Below are positions 1 through 11,290 of a DNA stretch of 64,000 bases, piece by piece. Positions within the stretch are counted from its first letter, which is position 1. Every line of letters starts with the position of its first letter. The stretch is from Sipunculus nudus (taxonomy: Eukaryota; Annelida; Sipuncula; Golfingiida; Sipunculidae), in the NCBI GenBank assembly GCA_026874595.1, contig CM049310.1, positions 8,432,001 to 8,496,000 of the forward strand. Direction: 5' to 3'. Made by a program: the position numbers and the translations under genes. The notes under the pieces are model-generated. The model worked only from the letters and a program-made list of their open reading frames with translations, did not search any database and was not told the origin of the DNA.

Positions 1-1270
1 TACTGAATTCTAGTTTTGCCGCCAGGGACCTTATAGCAAATTCCTGTAGGAATGGGAGGGGTATGTTTCTATCCCTTCTGGGAGCGGGAGTGCGTCCCCT
101 TGGGTTAAATCCCCTAACCAGCATTAAGCTATACAAGACGTGTGTTTTACCAAAGGCTTTGTACGGCTGCGAACTATGGTGCTCGCTAAGCGATAACGAC
201 ATGTTAAATTTAGAACGCATGCACAGGTTCTGCGCTAAATTGATACAAGGACTGCCAAGTCGTGTACATTCTGTAGTATGCTTAAGTATGCTCGGGTTAC
301 CTTCTATTACAGCTTTTATTGATAGACAAAAATTACTTTTCCTTGGCAGACTTTGCTTTGGTAATTCATGTACAACTTCATCTAGAATATTCAGGTACAG
401 AATAATATCTGACTTAGGACGTCAAGGGAGTATTTTTGGTAGTACAGGAGATATGCTTCGTATCCTTGATAAATATGATTTAATAGAATACATAATGCTT
501 TATTTTTCAACAGGTTCTTTCCCTGGTAAGAAACAATGGAATGAGATTATTACCTCTGCCATTGTGGCTAAGGAAGCTGAGAGGTTCGGCAATATGTGTA
601 ATGAGATGTCAGATCTCCATGTCTTTAATTCTGTTCACAATGATTACATGATTCCCTCATTACTGTGGTATTACGCTAGAGACATACCTAGCTCTCTGTC
701 AGGTTTCGCTCTTATGGTCAAACTCATTGCATGCTGTAATTTGCTGGTTGATCCTGATGTATTTAATTTATGTCACTTTTGCGGAAGGAGCTACAACAAT
801 GCAACCTTCCATGGTATGATGGTATTTGAAGCCACCGCGGGTTATAGAGAGAATCTTTGGTGTTTCATAAATGATTATTTAAACATATTTGCAGCTGGGT
901 CCCTTAACAGCTTGAGCGAGGATGAGTTATTTCTAATCTTATTTGGTAAAGCCTTTCCTCTGATAGAGGACACCGAGCACCTTTTATTTATGTATAAAAC
1001 ATCACTGTTTCTAAAAGATGTATTGCCAGTAATATGCGAACTATGGCCTACTGAACTGAAGTTTCTGATCTCTAGTTGAGAACATCCTTCAGGACACTCA
1101 CCTTACTGTAAACAGGATGGTAAATGATGTGCTTTAATGAAATGACATTATTTTCATGTTCTTCTTCTCACCGACTTTGTTTCTGCACTGCAATCTATTG
1201 TGTTTGTATTTTTGTTGTAATACCTTTGTATCTCTTCGATATCGGAGGAATAAAATGATTACGATTATAA
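1..1270 (+). mobile_element. Non-LTR retrotransposon (LINE), 3' portion
   Basis: The left window edge cuts a LINE. What is present is the C-terminal end of the reverse-transcriptase polyprotein followed by about 190 bp of 3' UTR. An AATAAA lies at 1249-1254, and the element appears to end shortly afterwards in a short GATTA/ATTA-like tail near 1270. Target-site duplications cannot be checked because the 5' end lies outside the window. The reading frame is still open to the window edge, so this copy may be fairly young. Confidence 0.75.
3..1079 (+). CDS. LINE reverse transcriptase, C-terminal region (partial)
   Basis: The frame is open from the window edge (codon at 3) to TGA at 1077-1079; the first ATG at 63 is internal, not a real start. 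The segment reading LYKTCVLPKALYGCELW is the post-polymerase 'thumb' signature seen after the catalytic core in many invertebrate LINE ORF2 proteins. About 200 residues further on is CHFC followed by a histidine (residues about 238-250 counted from the first ATG), a degenerate cysteine/histidine knuckle often found at the C-terminus of such proteins. The catalytic YADD box and the endonuclease domain would lie upstream, outside the window. No stop or frameshift is visible over 359 codons. The clade (Jockey/CR1/I-like) cannot be settled from this piece. The protein would drive target-primed reverse transcription of its own RNA. Confidence 0.8.
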   Translation: MNSSFAARDLIANSCRNGRGMFLSLLGAGVRPLGLNPLTSIKLYKTCVLPKALYGCELWCSLSDNDMLNLERMHRFCAKLIQGLPSRVHSVVCLSMLGLPSITAFIDRQKLLFLGRLCFGNSCTTSSRIFRYRIISDLGRQGSIFGSTGDMLRILDKYDLIEYIMLYFSTGSFPGKKQWNEIITSAIVAKEAERFGNMCNEMSDLHVFNSVHNDYMIPSLLWYYARDIPSSLSGFALMVKLIACCNLLVDPDVFNLCHFCGRSYNNATFHGMMVFEATAGYRENLWCFINDYLNIFAAGSLNSLSEDELFLILFGKAFPLIEDTEHLLFMYKTSLFLKDVLPVICELWPTELKFLISS

Positions 1271-2724
1271 ACTGGTTTAATTGCCAGCTGTGGTCCAGTG
1301 GTTACTATTGATTAGGGTGATCACAGTGGATTAAGGTCATGTGCTCTTTCATGCATGACATAATGCTGATTATGATGATGCTAACAGAAGCTCTGACTTT
1401 TGGCCAAGGAACCCTGCTTAAGTTTAGCTTATTATTGACTGAGTGATCAATCATCCCCCCCCCCCCCCCATACTTTCCTATAGTTTAGGTGTCTCAGGCC
1501 TTCTTCAGGGAGTACCTGGACCTTCAAGTAATTATTAATATGTTCTGTTACAAGTTTAAACCTTGTTAATTTTCATTGCTGTTATATTACTGCTGTATTT
1601 GCTAAAATTTTCATATTTAAATTGGATAACAATAATATATTCATTTTATCGCAGTTTTCAGGGTATTTCTGCCCTTGTGGCAGAACAAAGGGCAGAAAGG
1701 TATTTCTGCCGCACAGCAGTTGCCAGGCAGAAATGGCAATGGCAGAAACTTGCCAACCCTGGTTTCAGAGTAATTTTTTGCAGCACATGTATGTTAGCTT
1801 CATCATAACCTCTATCTTTAAACAAAGTAATTGCTGGTGTTCTTTCTGCCTTCATACCCTAGCAGCAAGAAGGTGTAATTCATGCTGTTATAGTTAGGGC
1901 AGGAAGGTATGTCTTTGTGTCCTTTAACTGTTAAGGCATGAAGCACTCCCTTGAAATAAATATTGGCTAAGCACTATCCATGACTAAAAATTGAAAGCTA
2001 TCCCTTTGCAGAAAAATAAATGAATACTGTCAGATCACACATATCACTTATGTACAGTGAACTGGCCAGTACTTAATTACTGGTACCTCATGATATGGCA
2101 TATGGCACTGTGACCAATCCTGGTGATGTCTTGGTCATTTAATGCCATAAGGGTAGTTAAACATTCCCCTGCTTTGGGAAACAATTGCCCCACACCGCAG
2201 GTCACACAAGTGTTGAGCCATCAACTGGAACAGTGCTGCCCTCCACTTAACATATGAAGGCCCTAGTCTGGGCCTCAGATTACCTAAGCCAATATATATG
2301 GTTAATTAACATATTTGGGAAAAAAAGATGTACAAGTTTCACTTTAATAAACTTCAACTATATAAAACCACAGTGGCCCAAGTGCATGTGGGTCTGTAAT
2401 GGTTGAGGATCATATCAACTGGTGTCTGGAACTGAAAGTTATGGAGGAATTACAATGATCAGAAAGTTTTTTTTACCAGTAATTTGAGATGGGCAGGTCT
2501 CATTTAAACAATTAAGTTAATGAGTGGCCTTAAAATTGTTGGAAAATAAAGGAATTGACCAATTATACTCATTCTATATAGAAAATAGTGGTGATGGTCA
2601 TATCTGAAGGTGAATGATCATTATAGCTATTTAGTATTTATCATAAGCATTTAATTTTAAAAATATAAGTGCTTGTAAAATGAGTTCTTGCATTGCATTG
2701 AAGAAGGTAATAACTGAGATTTTT
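1271..2724. other. No gene recognised
   Basis: AT-rich sequence with a 15-bp C run at 1455-1469. A patch at 1664-1770 repeats short TTTCTGCC/GGCAGAAA motifs in both orientations, which suggests a decayed small repeat. No convincing exon, RNA gene or complete transposon end was seen. Confidence 0.5.
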
Positions 2725-4083
2725 AGAGAACATGTGAGCTTATGTGATGGTGCTGCATCGTCCGTCGTGCAGTGTGCGTCATCTGTAACAGTTAACCATA
2801 GCTATCTCAAAAATGCCAGGAGCTAGCATCACCACATTTTTTGCAAATAAACAGTCATCTGAAAAACCCTATCAGATTTTGTTTATTTTTTTCTAACTGC
2901 ATTTTCTGAGTTTTTATAGGGAAAATGCTGAAAGAGTTTTTAAAATCTTTTTCTCCAAAACTGTCCAGCCAAATTGTCCAATAATTCACAGTCTGTTTCC
3001 ACAAATAAACCCACATATTTCGGGAACAAGTGTAGCCCTTTGATAGCTTTATAACATACACTAAAAATGGTGGCACCACCTGCAACCATTTTTGCACAGC
3101 GTCCATCTGTCCATCTGCCTTGGGATAAAATCACTCATATCTCTGCATTGGTTGGACATATCCACCTGAAATTTTGCAAGTGTATACATCCTGGATAGTT
3201 TTCTTGAATTTTATGACAGGTGGCGCCACCTACATTCACCTTAAGACTACAGACATCCAAGCTCATATCTCAGAAACCATCTGACTGATGGGGCCAAAAT
3301 TTTGCATGTGTATAGATCTCACATAGCTTTTCATCATACACAAAACTGGTGGCGCAACCATTTTTTTATAGCATCCATCTGTTCATCTGCCTTGGAATAA
3401 TGTCACTCATATCTCGGCAGTGGTTTGACTTATCCACCTGAAATTTTGCAGGTTTATACATCCTGGACAGCTTTCTCGATTTTATGAGGTGGTGCCACCT
3501 ACATTAATTCACATTACGCTGCAGACACCCAAGCTCATATCTCAGGAACCCCGACGATTGGGCCAGTATTTTGCATGTGTATAGATCTCACATAGCTCTT
3601 CATCATACACAAAACTGGTGGCCCAGCCTGCAACCATTTATGCATAGCTTCCATATGTCATCTGCCTTGGGATAAAATCACTCATATCTAGGCCGTGGTT
3701 TGACTCACCCACCTGAAATTTTGCAGGTTTAAACATCCTGGACAGCTTCCTAGATTTTATGACAGGTGGCGCTACCTGCATTAACGTTTACGTTGCAGAC
3801 ATTCATGCTAATATGCAACACACCTCACTCTATTCCCCTTGCCACTTAATCCGTGCCTCACTTCACCCGTCCCACTCTGATTTGGCAGACACATGTAGTC
3901 ACTTGTCGACTACCGGTATTCTAGTTTTAAAATGTCCTAGTCTGAAACTTGCAGGTCCTAAACATCCATTTTGCTGTGATCATAATGACTAAGGTAGATA
4001 TGCAGGAAGAAAGAGGATCAATATTAAATTTTAAAAATAAACCTCCATTCATACTCCCAAACTTTGCACAGGTTCGCATAAAT
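2725..4083 (+). mobile_element. Family B head and tail around a family C core (chimeric Helentron-like copy)
   Basis: It begins in a T run with a diverged family B head (AGAGAACATGTGAGCTTATG) followed by the CGTCCGTCG simple-repeat patch. From about 2985 it changes into the family C internal array (GGTGGCGCCACC-type units at about 3220, 3348 and 3500). The family C 3' end, with its hairpin and CTAGT (3921-3925), is followed by a family B tail that breaks off after CACAGGTTCGCAT at about 4077. The 5' part of C and the middle of B are missing, so this is an internally deleted copy of a C-in-B nest like the one at 30091-34463. Confidence 0.6.
2985..3925 (+). repeat. Family C array and 3' end (5'-truncated, nested)
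   Basis: Diverged units of about 280 bp, each with a GGTGGCGCCACC-like palindrome followed by 'CTACATTCAC' or 'CTGCAACCATTT' context, end in the family C hairpin (TAGTC/A...GACTA near 3896-3912) and CTAGT. Chance reading frames in this block are repeat translations, not genes. Confidence 0.6.
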
Positions 4084-5060
4084 ATAAAAATATTCAAAAT
4101 TTTGATCATATTTCAGGTATCAAATTGAATTTTGATTAAAAAAATTAATAATATTAAATTAAACTTAGGTCATGGCAAATTTTTTCCTGTAAGTACTGGT
4201 GATTTAATTTTCACAGCATGTCCGCATAAAGATATAGTCTGTTATAAATAAATCTGAAAAATAATATAATAAAAGATAAAAAAGGCCACTTCTGGTCACT
4301 AGAGGTCATTAAATACAGTTTTTTTTATACCTGATTAAACATGCATAACTGCTGTCACAGATGTACATTTATTCTCATATAACCACACCCCCCCCCATGT
4401 GTAATGTAATAATTGTTATTGTATGAACTGTATTTTCATAAATGTAAAACTGTTTCCACTCCAATATAAATGTCTACTGAAATCTAGGTGTCATGTTGTG
4501 GTAATGTAGCATTTTTAAAGAAATTGTCTTTTTATATAATTTTATTTTTAATATATTATTTTTATTACAACTGTATACTTTGATAATTAAATAAAAAAAA
4601 TTAGCATCCAAGTGAAACTTTATGAATTATTTAACAGCCTCAGCAGAATGGGAGATAAATTGATCTGCTTTGTTTTTCTACCTGTCTGTCGATATTAAGT
4701 ATTATGTATATTTCCAGCCAGCACTGTTGAACTTAATGCCATATCCTTAATGTTAATGCAGTTGTAAGCGCATATGTGCTGCAACAGTTTTGATGTTGTA
4801 ACTCCCGTCATTTGTTCCCCCCCCCCAATGCTTATTTTCATGTATTAGCACTGTTGAACTGAATTTTACATCCTTAATGTGCATGTATACAGAATTGTGT
4901 AAATGCAACTTGATTTTGTATCCTTAATGTGTATGCAGTTTTAAGTGTGTTGCAACTGTGTTGACATTGTAACTCCGACCATTCACCACGCCCCACCCCC
5001 ATTCAAGTCCTTGCACCTGTTGACTGGGGACATATAATGTATTGCAACTGTATACTTTTT
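4084..5060 (+). repeat. Family A interior, headless
   Basis: AT-rich sequence matching the interior of the family A copies: the stretch with GGCAAATTTTTTCCTGTAAG near 4171 corresponds to 5660-5700, and the C-run/'AAGTCCTTGCACCTG' stretch near 5005 corresponds to 39880-39920. It lacks the family A 5' terminus and directly abuts the head of the next copy at 5061. Confidence 0.5.
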
Positions 5061-8000
5061 AGCTCAGCTGACTATAAGTCATCTGAGCTATAGTCATGGT
5101 CCATTGTCCGTCGTCCGTCCGTCTGTCGTGCCGTCCGTCCGTCCGTCCGTCTGGATGTCTGTCCGTAAGACTGGCCCGTTTTGACACCGTTGGACCTCGA
5201 ATCTGAATTTCGGCATACAGTTAGATTTCCCCATAATCTCCTACCATGCCAAAAATTGGGTCAATAGGACTTCGTTCCTTTGAGATATTAAGGAAAAACC
5301 TCAATTTTTTATTAGAAATCTATTTTCACACATCAGGACTGCCTAATATCAAAACCACTCATCTGGTTTTCTTCATATTTACCATAAATATTTCTCTATA
5401 TAGTTCCTATGTACATGCCAGATATTAAGTCAGTATTGTATAATTTAAAAAAGTTATGGGCCCAAACATAATGGTCTTTGTAAAAAAATCAGGAAGATAT
5501 TTGGTCACTTAAGACCAAAAGTGTTAAAGGTAGGGACTTTTTTCCAGTAATACAACTTTAATTAATCAAAATTTAATTGTATACCAAAAATAAGATAAAA
5601 ATTTGTTAAATTTTTTTAAATATTGGCAAAAATATAAAATTGGTACCTTAAATTTTGCCCAACTTTGGCCATGGCACGTTTTTTTCCTGTTAGTACTGTT
5701 GATTTAATTTTCACACCATGTATACATAAGGATTTAATCTGTTAAAATCTGAAATTTGAAAATAAAAGCTGCAAAATTAGGCTAGTTATTGAATTTTTTC
5801 GAGGCTCTTGTTGTATTCCTTTAAATTGTCAAGCAGTCCACTTTGATGACTGTAGGTCATTCAGTGCACATCTCTATGCTCCCCAGGCTGTTGACATAAT
5901 TTTAGATGTCCCCAAAATCTCCTACCATACCTAAAATTGGGTCATTAGGACTTTGTTCCTTCGAGATATTAAGGAAAAAAAAACTCTGTTTTCCATAAAA
6001 AAAGCCATTGTTACACTTCAAGGCTGCCTAATATCAAAACCACTGATCTGTTTTTGATCGTATTTAGTATTCACATTCTTTTATACATTTTCTATGAACA
6101 TACCAAAAATTAGGTCAGTATTGGGTATTATTTTGAAGTTATAGGCCAAAACATAATGCAATTTTTTAAAAAATCAGGAAATATATTTACTCACCTAACA
6201 TGAGAATTCCTGAACCTAGAGACTTTTTTTCAGGAATATAACTTTATTTAATCAAGATTCAATTATTTACCCAAAATTAGATCTGAATTTTGCAAATTTT
6301 TCAAGTTATTAGCATAAATAAAAAATCAATACCTTAAATTTTGTCCAACTTTGGCACTGTTGATTTAATTTTCCCAGCATATATGCATAAGGATTTAATC
6401 TTTTAAAATCTGAACTTTCAAAGGAAATTGATTGGAATGAATAGCTTTTATTCTATTTTCATACACCATGTCAAGTGTTGTTTACATCTAGCCCACCTAG
6501 TAGTACAGCCTTCACTTGCATTATGTAACCCACCCCAGGCAGCTTACCTTGGCCCAGCTTAGCCACTACTAGCAGGCTTCCCCTCTGCCCTGCACTGGTC
6601 CCCCCAGCTGGTGCATAAACTAGATGAATGTTATAATTTTTCTGTATTTTATTTTATTCTTGGACATGCTACATTTTAGATTTTGTATTGAACCACCAGG
6701 GTTACAATGTTTAAAGTGTACATTTAATTGTGTCCACAGAGTGGTGTATTGCTGTGAAAGTGTGGATGTTCATGAGATAAGTAATTCCTTACTTCAGAAG
6801 AGTAAAAACTTCACCAGGTGTGAAATTGACTATTAATTCCAGTAATTAATTAAAACTGGGATAGTAATTAGCACAATGATATTGTTTGTCCCTCATTCAA
6901 CCAACAGTGTGTATACTTTATTTGAAAAGATGTTTTATTTTATCAAATTTACTTTTATTTTATTTTGGTGAATAAAATTAAGCATATCCTGAAAACTCCA
7001 ATGTGCAAAACTGTTTAATAGTGATTCAAGGAATATTCTTGTAGATGCCATGTTGTGGCATTATTTTCTTTTAAAATCAGTTTAAACATTTATGATTTAA
7101 AAATAATAAAATATATGTGTATGCATAATATGACCCAATGTTTTTTACTCTGTATATATAATGATTGCAACTTTTGCAACAATTCTAATATTTTAACTTA
7201 TATTTTCAGGTTTTTTAATTAAAAATTTATAAACCTGTAAATAAAAAAAATGATTCAGATAAAAACTTCTTAATGGAAAAAGTGGATCTGCTTAAAAAAT
7301 AGGATTATATATAAACTTAAATGCATTATTCTCTTGAAAGTGAAATAAAGGTATTAGTCCATTCTGTCCACTTGCCTGTCCATCTGTAAATTTTCGTATG
7401 CAACACAGTATCTCAAAACTTTTACTGTTTTTCTTCATGACAGTCTTGTCAGAGTATTAGTTTGCAATCATATATTTAGAACTTTACTGTAACCAAGTAG
7501 GAGGGCCCCTTTCCTCTTAGCTTTTCATATTCTTATATAAATGAAAAACATTACAATAGAATATTTCTATATCCACCTTTGTGCTGCCCTCACTTTTCCC
7601 TTCTCTGAACCCCATCCCAAAGTCAGCCTCAGTAAGCAAGAACAAGATGAATCAGATATATTCATACTTTAATATTTTGTATAACTATTCGTCCATAGGT
7701 ACCTATGTACATGCCAGAAATTATGTCATTATTGTGTAATATGTAGACATAGTGGGCATCACAATAATGTACCTTGTCAAGACTAAAAAGATATTGTGTC
7801 ATAAAGTCACATATTCATAAATCACTTCATCAGCATAGTTAATCATAACATCATATCTGTCAAATTGAACGCTTGCAGACTACCATACACTTTAGATCCT
7901 TCAACAAATAGCCTTATCATCATTCTACTACTGCTTATTACTGCTGTCATTGCATTCATATTTGCTCAAATACATCACAATTTTCAACCCCTCCTAAATA

Positions 8001-8212
8001 AATAAAACATAAACCACTCTATTTGACTCTATTAATCCATCAGTCAGGTAATTTCATTTATCATTTACTCACATATTACATTACATTCCTTTATAATAGC
8101 CCAACATGTACATGATATTCATAAGCTTTATCGACTCGATATAGTATCACAGTGGAGAAACATTTATAGTCTAATCACGATCAGCTGAGCGCCGTGACCC
8201 ATGGGTCCCTTG
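5061..8212 (+). mobile_element. Family A Helentron-like element, copy 1 (complete ends)
   Basis: The 5' end, after a T run, is AGCTCAGCTGAC, which folds with downstream AGTCATCTGAGCT into a 5' hairpin. A GTCC microsatellite follows (5107-5160). The 3' end carries TCAGCTGAGC at 8181-8190 (inverse of the 5' terminus), then the 10-bp palindrome ACCCATGGGT (8198-8207) and CCTTGT in a T run. Inside, a unit of about 680 bp starting at 'GATGTCCCCAAAATC'-like sequence occurs twice (5225 and 5905), an internal duplication also seen in copy 3. No protein-coding capacity is visible, so it would need a Rep-helicase supplied in trans if it is a HINE. Confidence 0.65.
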
Positions 8213-8570
8213 TTTTTTATAAAATTGAGAAGAAAACTGATATAATAAAAAAATTAGATTTAATTGAACATTTAAGACATATATGTGTTCAATTAACACT
8301 TCTGCAAACTGCTGAACTTGAGTGATTAGTGAGTCAACCAATAAGTAAATAAGTATATAGATCCTGTGTTTACAGACTGCATACATATACTTATATAATA
8401 TGTTTCAACATCAGAAACACATGCATGGTCAGATATAACAAAATATCATTTGGAACAATTTCTTACTCTTCAATAAAAATCAGTCATATCAACCATCCCT
8501 GGTCTTAAATTAAGTCTCTTAGATCCTCTCAGATTTTATCATTATGCACTTGTTATAATTTTATATTTTT
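8213..8570. other. No gene recognised
   Basis: About 360 bp of AT-rich sequence between a family A 3' end and a family B 5' end. It includes a stretch near 8400-8500 (CATGGTCAGATATAAC, TCAATAAAAATCAGTCATATC) resembling family A 3'-interior sequence at 29240-29310, so it is probably repeat-derived. Confidence 0.4.
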
Positions 8571-10185
8571 AGCGAACCTGTGAGCTTATGCGATGGTGTG
8601 GCGTCATCCGGTGTCCGTCGTCTGTCGTCCCTAGTCCATCGTCTGTACGTTAACCTATACTATCTTGAAAATGGCAAGAGTAAGCATCACAAAATTTTAT
8701 GCAAAAAATTAGTCATCTAAAATACTCTATTGGATTTTACTTATTTTGTGGCTAACTGCATTTTCTTAGATTTTATAGGGAAAATGCTAAAAAAGCTTTA
8801 AAAATCTTCTTCTCAGAAATTGTTCAACCAAATTGTCCAATATTTCACAGAAATGATCCCTGGAACAATCTCTCTCAAGTTTGTTCGAGTTTTTGTTAAG
8901 TTCAGTGATTTTTGGCCGAGTTGCATCTAGTTGAACTAAGTCATCTGTCCAAAAAAGCATACTAAATTTACAATCTTAGAAACGGCTGGAGTTATCATTA
9001 CCAAATTTTATGCCAATGTTGGTCACATGAGTCATATCTGAAATTGAGGTATTGGTGGCGCCACCTGCATTTGCCTGTTTTGTACAGGGGTCATCAGTGC
9101 CTGTATCATACTGACAGCTACAAAAAACTTCTTCTCTGAAACCATATGGCCAAATTGTTTCATATCGCACAGAAATGATCCTAGGGTAGTTTGTTCAAAT
9201 GGTTTCAGTTCAGTGACTTTAGGCTGAGTTATAGGAAGCTGAATTTAGTCATAAGCCATAACAGCCCATTACAAAGATCTTCTTCTCAAAAACCACTGGG
9301 CCAAATTCTTAAATCTCACACATTAATTATCCTTAGATGTTGATAATTCAAGTTTTTTCAAATGGGTTTGGTTTAGTGATTTTTGGCTGAGTTATGGGAA
9401 GCTTAACTTAGCCATTTTGCTTTATTTTCCCATATGAGTTATAAACCTACAAAAAGTTTTTTGACCCGATGCCACTGAGGCCAATTTCTTTAATTTTTTA
9501 CAAGAATAATCCCCTGAATAATTCTTATTTAGATTTCAGGTTATCTTTGGTAAATATTGACAAGAATGTTTTTTAAAAATTTTAACAAAATGTAGATTTA
9601 TGATTTTAGATATTCCTCATGCCAGGCAATGCTTAATACAATCACAGGTATATGTTAACCATACTATTTCGAAAACGACTGGAGCTAGCATCATGGAATT
9701 TAATGCAAATAATAAGCCATCTAAAAAATCTGCATTTTCTCAGATTTTATAGATAAAAAGCTAAAAAACCTTTAAAAATCTTGGCCTGATATTTTGACCT
9801 GTCAATACGTCTTTGATGGGTTTCTTGTTCACAAGACAGGTGTCACCATCTACAATGACTTTTGTGCCTGCTTATTTCTATAGAGGAATTTGATATATCA
9901 TCCTGAAATTGGGCATATTTATACCTATTGAATAGCTTTGTTGTATACAAGACTGGTTGTGCCACCTACAATAATTTTTGCACAGTGTATGTCCCTGCTT
10001 ATTTCTCAGGAGGGGTTTGATATATCAGTCTGAACTTGGGCATATGTATATATCTCTGATAGCTTCCTTGTATACAAGACTGGTGATGCCAGCTACAATC
10101 ATTTTTAGCTCAGCTGACTGTAAGTCAAGCATTATACCTGGTGTATTTCCAATGTACAGGTTCGCATTAGGCCTGTAGGCCTTGT
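8571..10185 (+). mobile_element. Family B Helentron-like element, internally deleted
   Basis: The 5' end in a T run reads AGCGAACCTGTGAGCTTATG with a TCCGTCGTC simple-repeat patch behind it. The 3' end reads ACAGGTTCGCATTAGGCCTG and then AGGCCTTGTTT, where AGGCCT-GT-AGGCCT is a terminal hairpin. AACCTGT at the 5' end and ACAGGTT at the 3' end are the asymmetric inverted repeat. A GGTGGCGCCACC palindrome lies near 9054. A fusion of two non-adjacent head modules is visible near 9650. A 21-bp family A head fragment is embedded at 10107-10127. The reading frames across it are repeat translations. Confidence 0.65.
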
Positions 10186-10958
10186 TTATTTCAAGGTCAA
10201 TTTTTGCTGAGCTCCAGGACCCATAACATTGTATTTATTTTACAGGAGTATTAGTTGAAAATTTAAGAAAACTGGGACACTGGTGCAAGTGGCATTTTTT
10301 TTAATGTCATTCCTTTTAAAGACAGTGATATTTATATTAATTAACAGAAGGGACATTATTGATCCATATATATTTTCATTCAAACTTATGTGAAAAAACG
10401 TCTTAATTTGTAATACAGTGCAGAAAGCCAAACAGTTCTCTAAAAAGGTCCCTCCCTTAATTGTCAATGCCCCAAGATTTTTCTGTCATTTTACAACAGT
10501 CCATTTAAGAATTATGATATGTATTATATAGTTACAATACTAATTAACATTTGGTATATATCACATCAGCTTATTAATCTAATATTATTTACTTTCCCTC
10601 TCTCTCCCTCATATATGAGAGAGAGAGAGAGAGAAAGAGAGAGACCCTGAGACAGTGAGAGAGACAGAGAGTTCAGACTTACTATGCATTGCAGTGGAGT
10701 ACAGCTGTTAGCCCCTGGTCTTCCTTTTTTATCCCATTTCACTCAGTAAATATAAATTGTATATATTCTATCTGGTCTAATGAGTCCAATGAATATGCTA
10801 GATCTATCACAGAGTTGCTCTTTTTAAGCTTCTACGAGAATTGATCAGAGCTAGCTGAACAAACCAGAACTTCCACATGGCAGCAAAAATGGCTGCCTTT
10901 CCCTCCAAAATTATTTAAGCCTATCACATTTGTAAAAGAGGGACACTGCTGCCTGCTG
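10186..10958. other. No gene; TC/GA palindromic tract
   Basis: AT-rich unique-looking DNA. At 10593-10640 a (TC)n tract runs through ATATAT into a (GA)n tract, making a near-perfect long palindrome, followed by further GA-rich sequence to 10671. No exon recognised. Confidence 0.5.
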
Positions 10959-10959
10959 A

Positions 10960-11290
10960 GACAACACTCACTGCCCACTATTAAAGAAACTAAGTGGGAG
11001 CTGCCCACTCACTGCCCACTGTAACAGAAACTAAGTTGGAGCTGCCCCCTCACTGCCCACTGATTCAAACTCTAAGTTAGAGCTGCCTACTCACTGCCCA
11101 CTGAGTCAAAATCTAAGTTTGAGCTGCCCACTCACTGCCCATTCCTTAGAGAAAATAATAAACATATCTTGAGCTGCCCACTGAGCTGCCTACTGTAAAA
11201 TCAGTGGGCAGGAGCTGCACATAGTCCCTGCCCACCAAACAGTGGGTAGCACATGTGTAGCACATGTGTGGCCCATGGGCTGCCCACTAA
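10960..11290 (+). repeat. Minisatellite built on GAGCTGCCCACTCACTGCCC
   Basis: About five degenerate units of roughly 60 bp, each containing GAGCTGCC(C/T)ACTCACTGCC followed by an A-rich spacer with 'CTAAGTT'. The later units lose regularity and pass into GTGGGCAG-type inverted copies, ending near GGGCTGCCCACTAAAT. The inverted motifs could form hairpins. No coding function is apparent. Confidence 0.7.
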
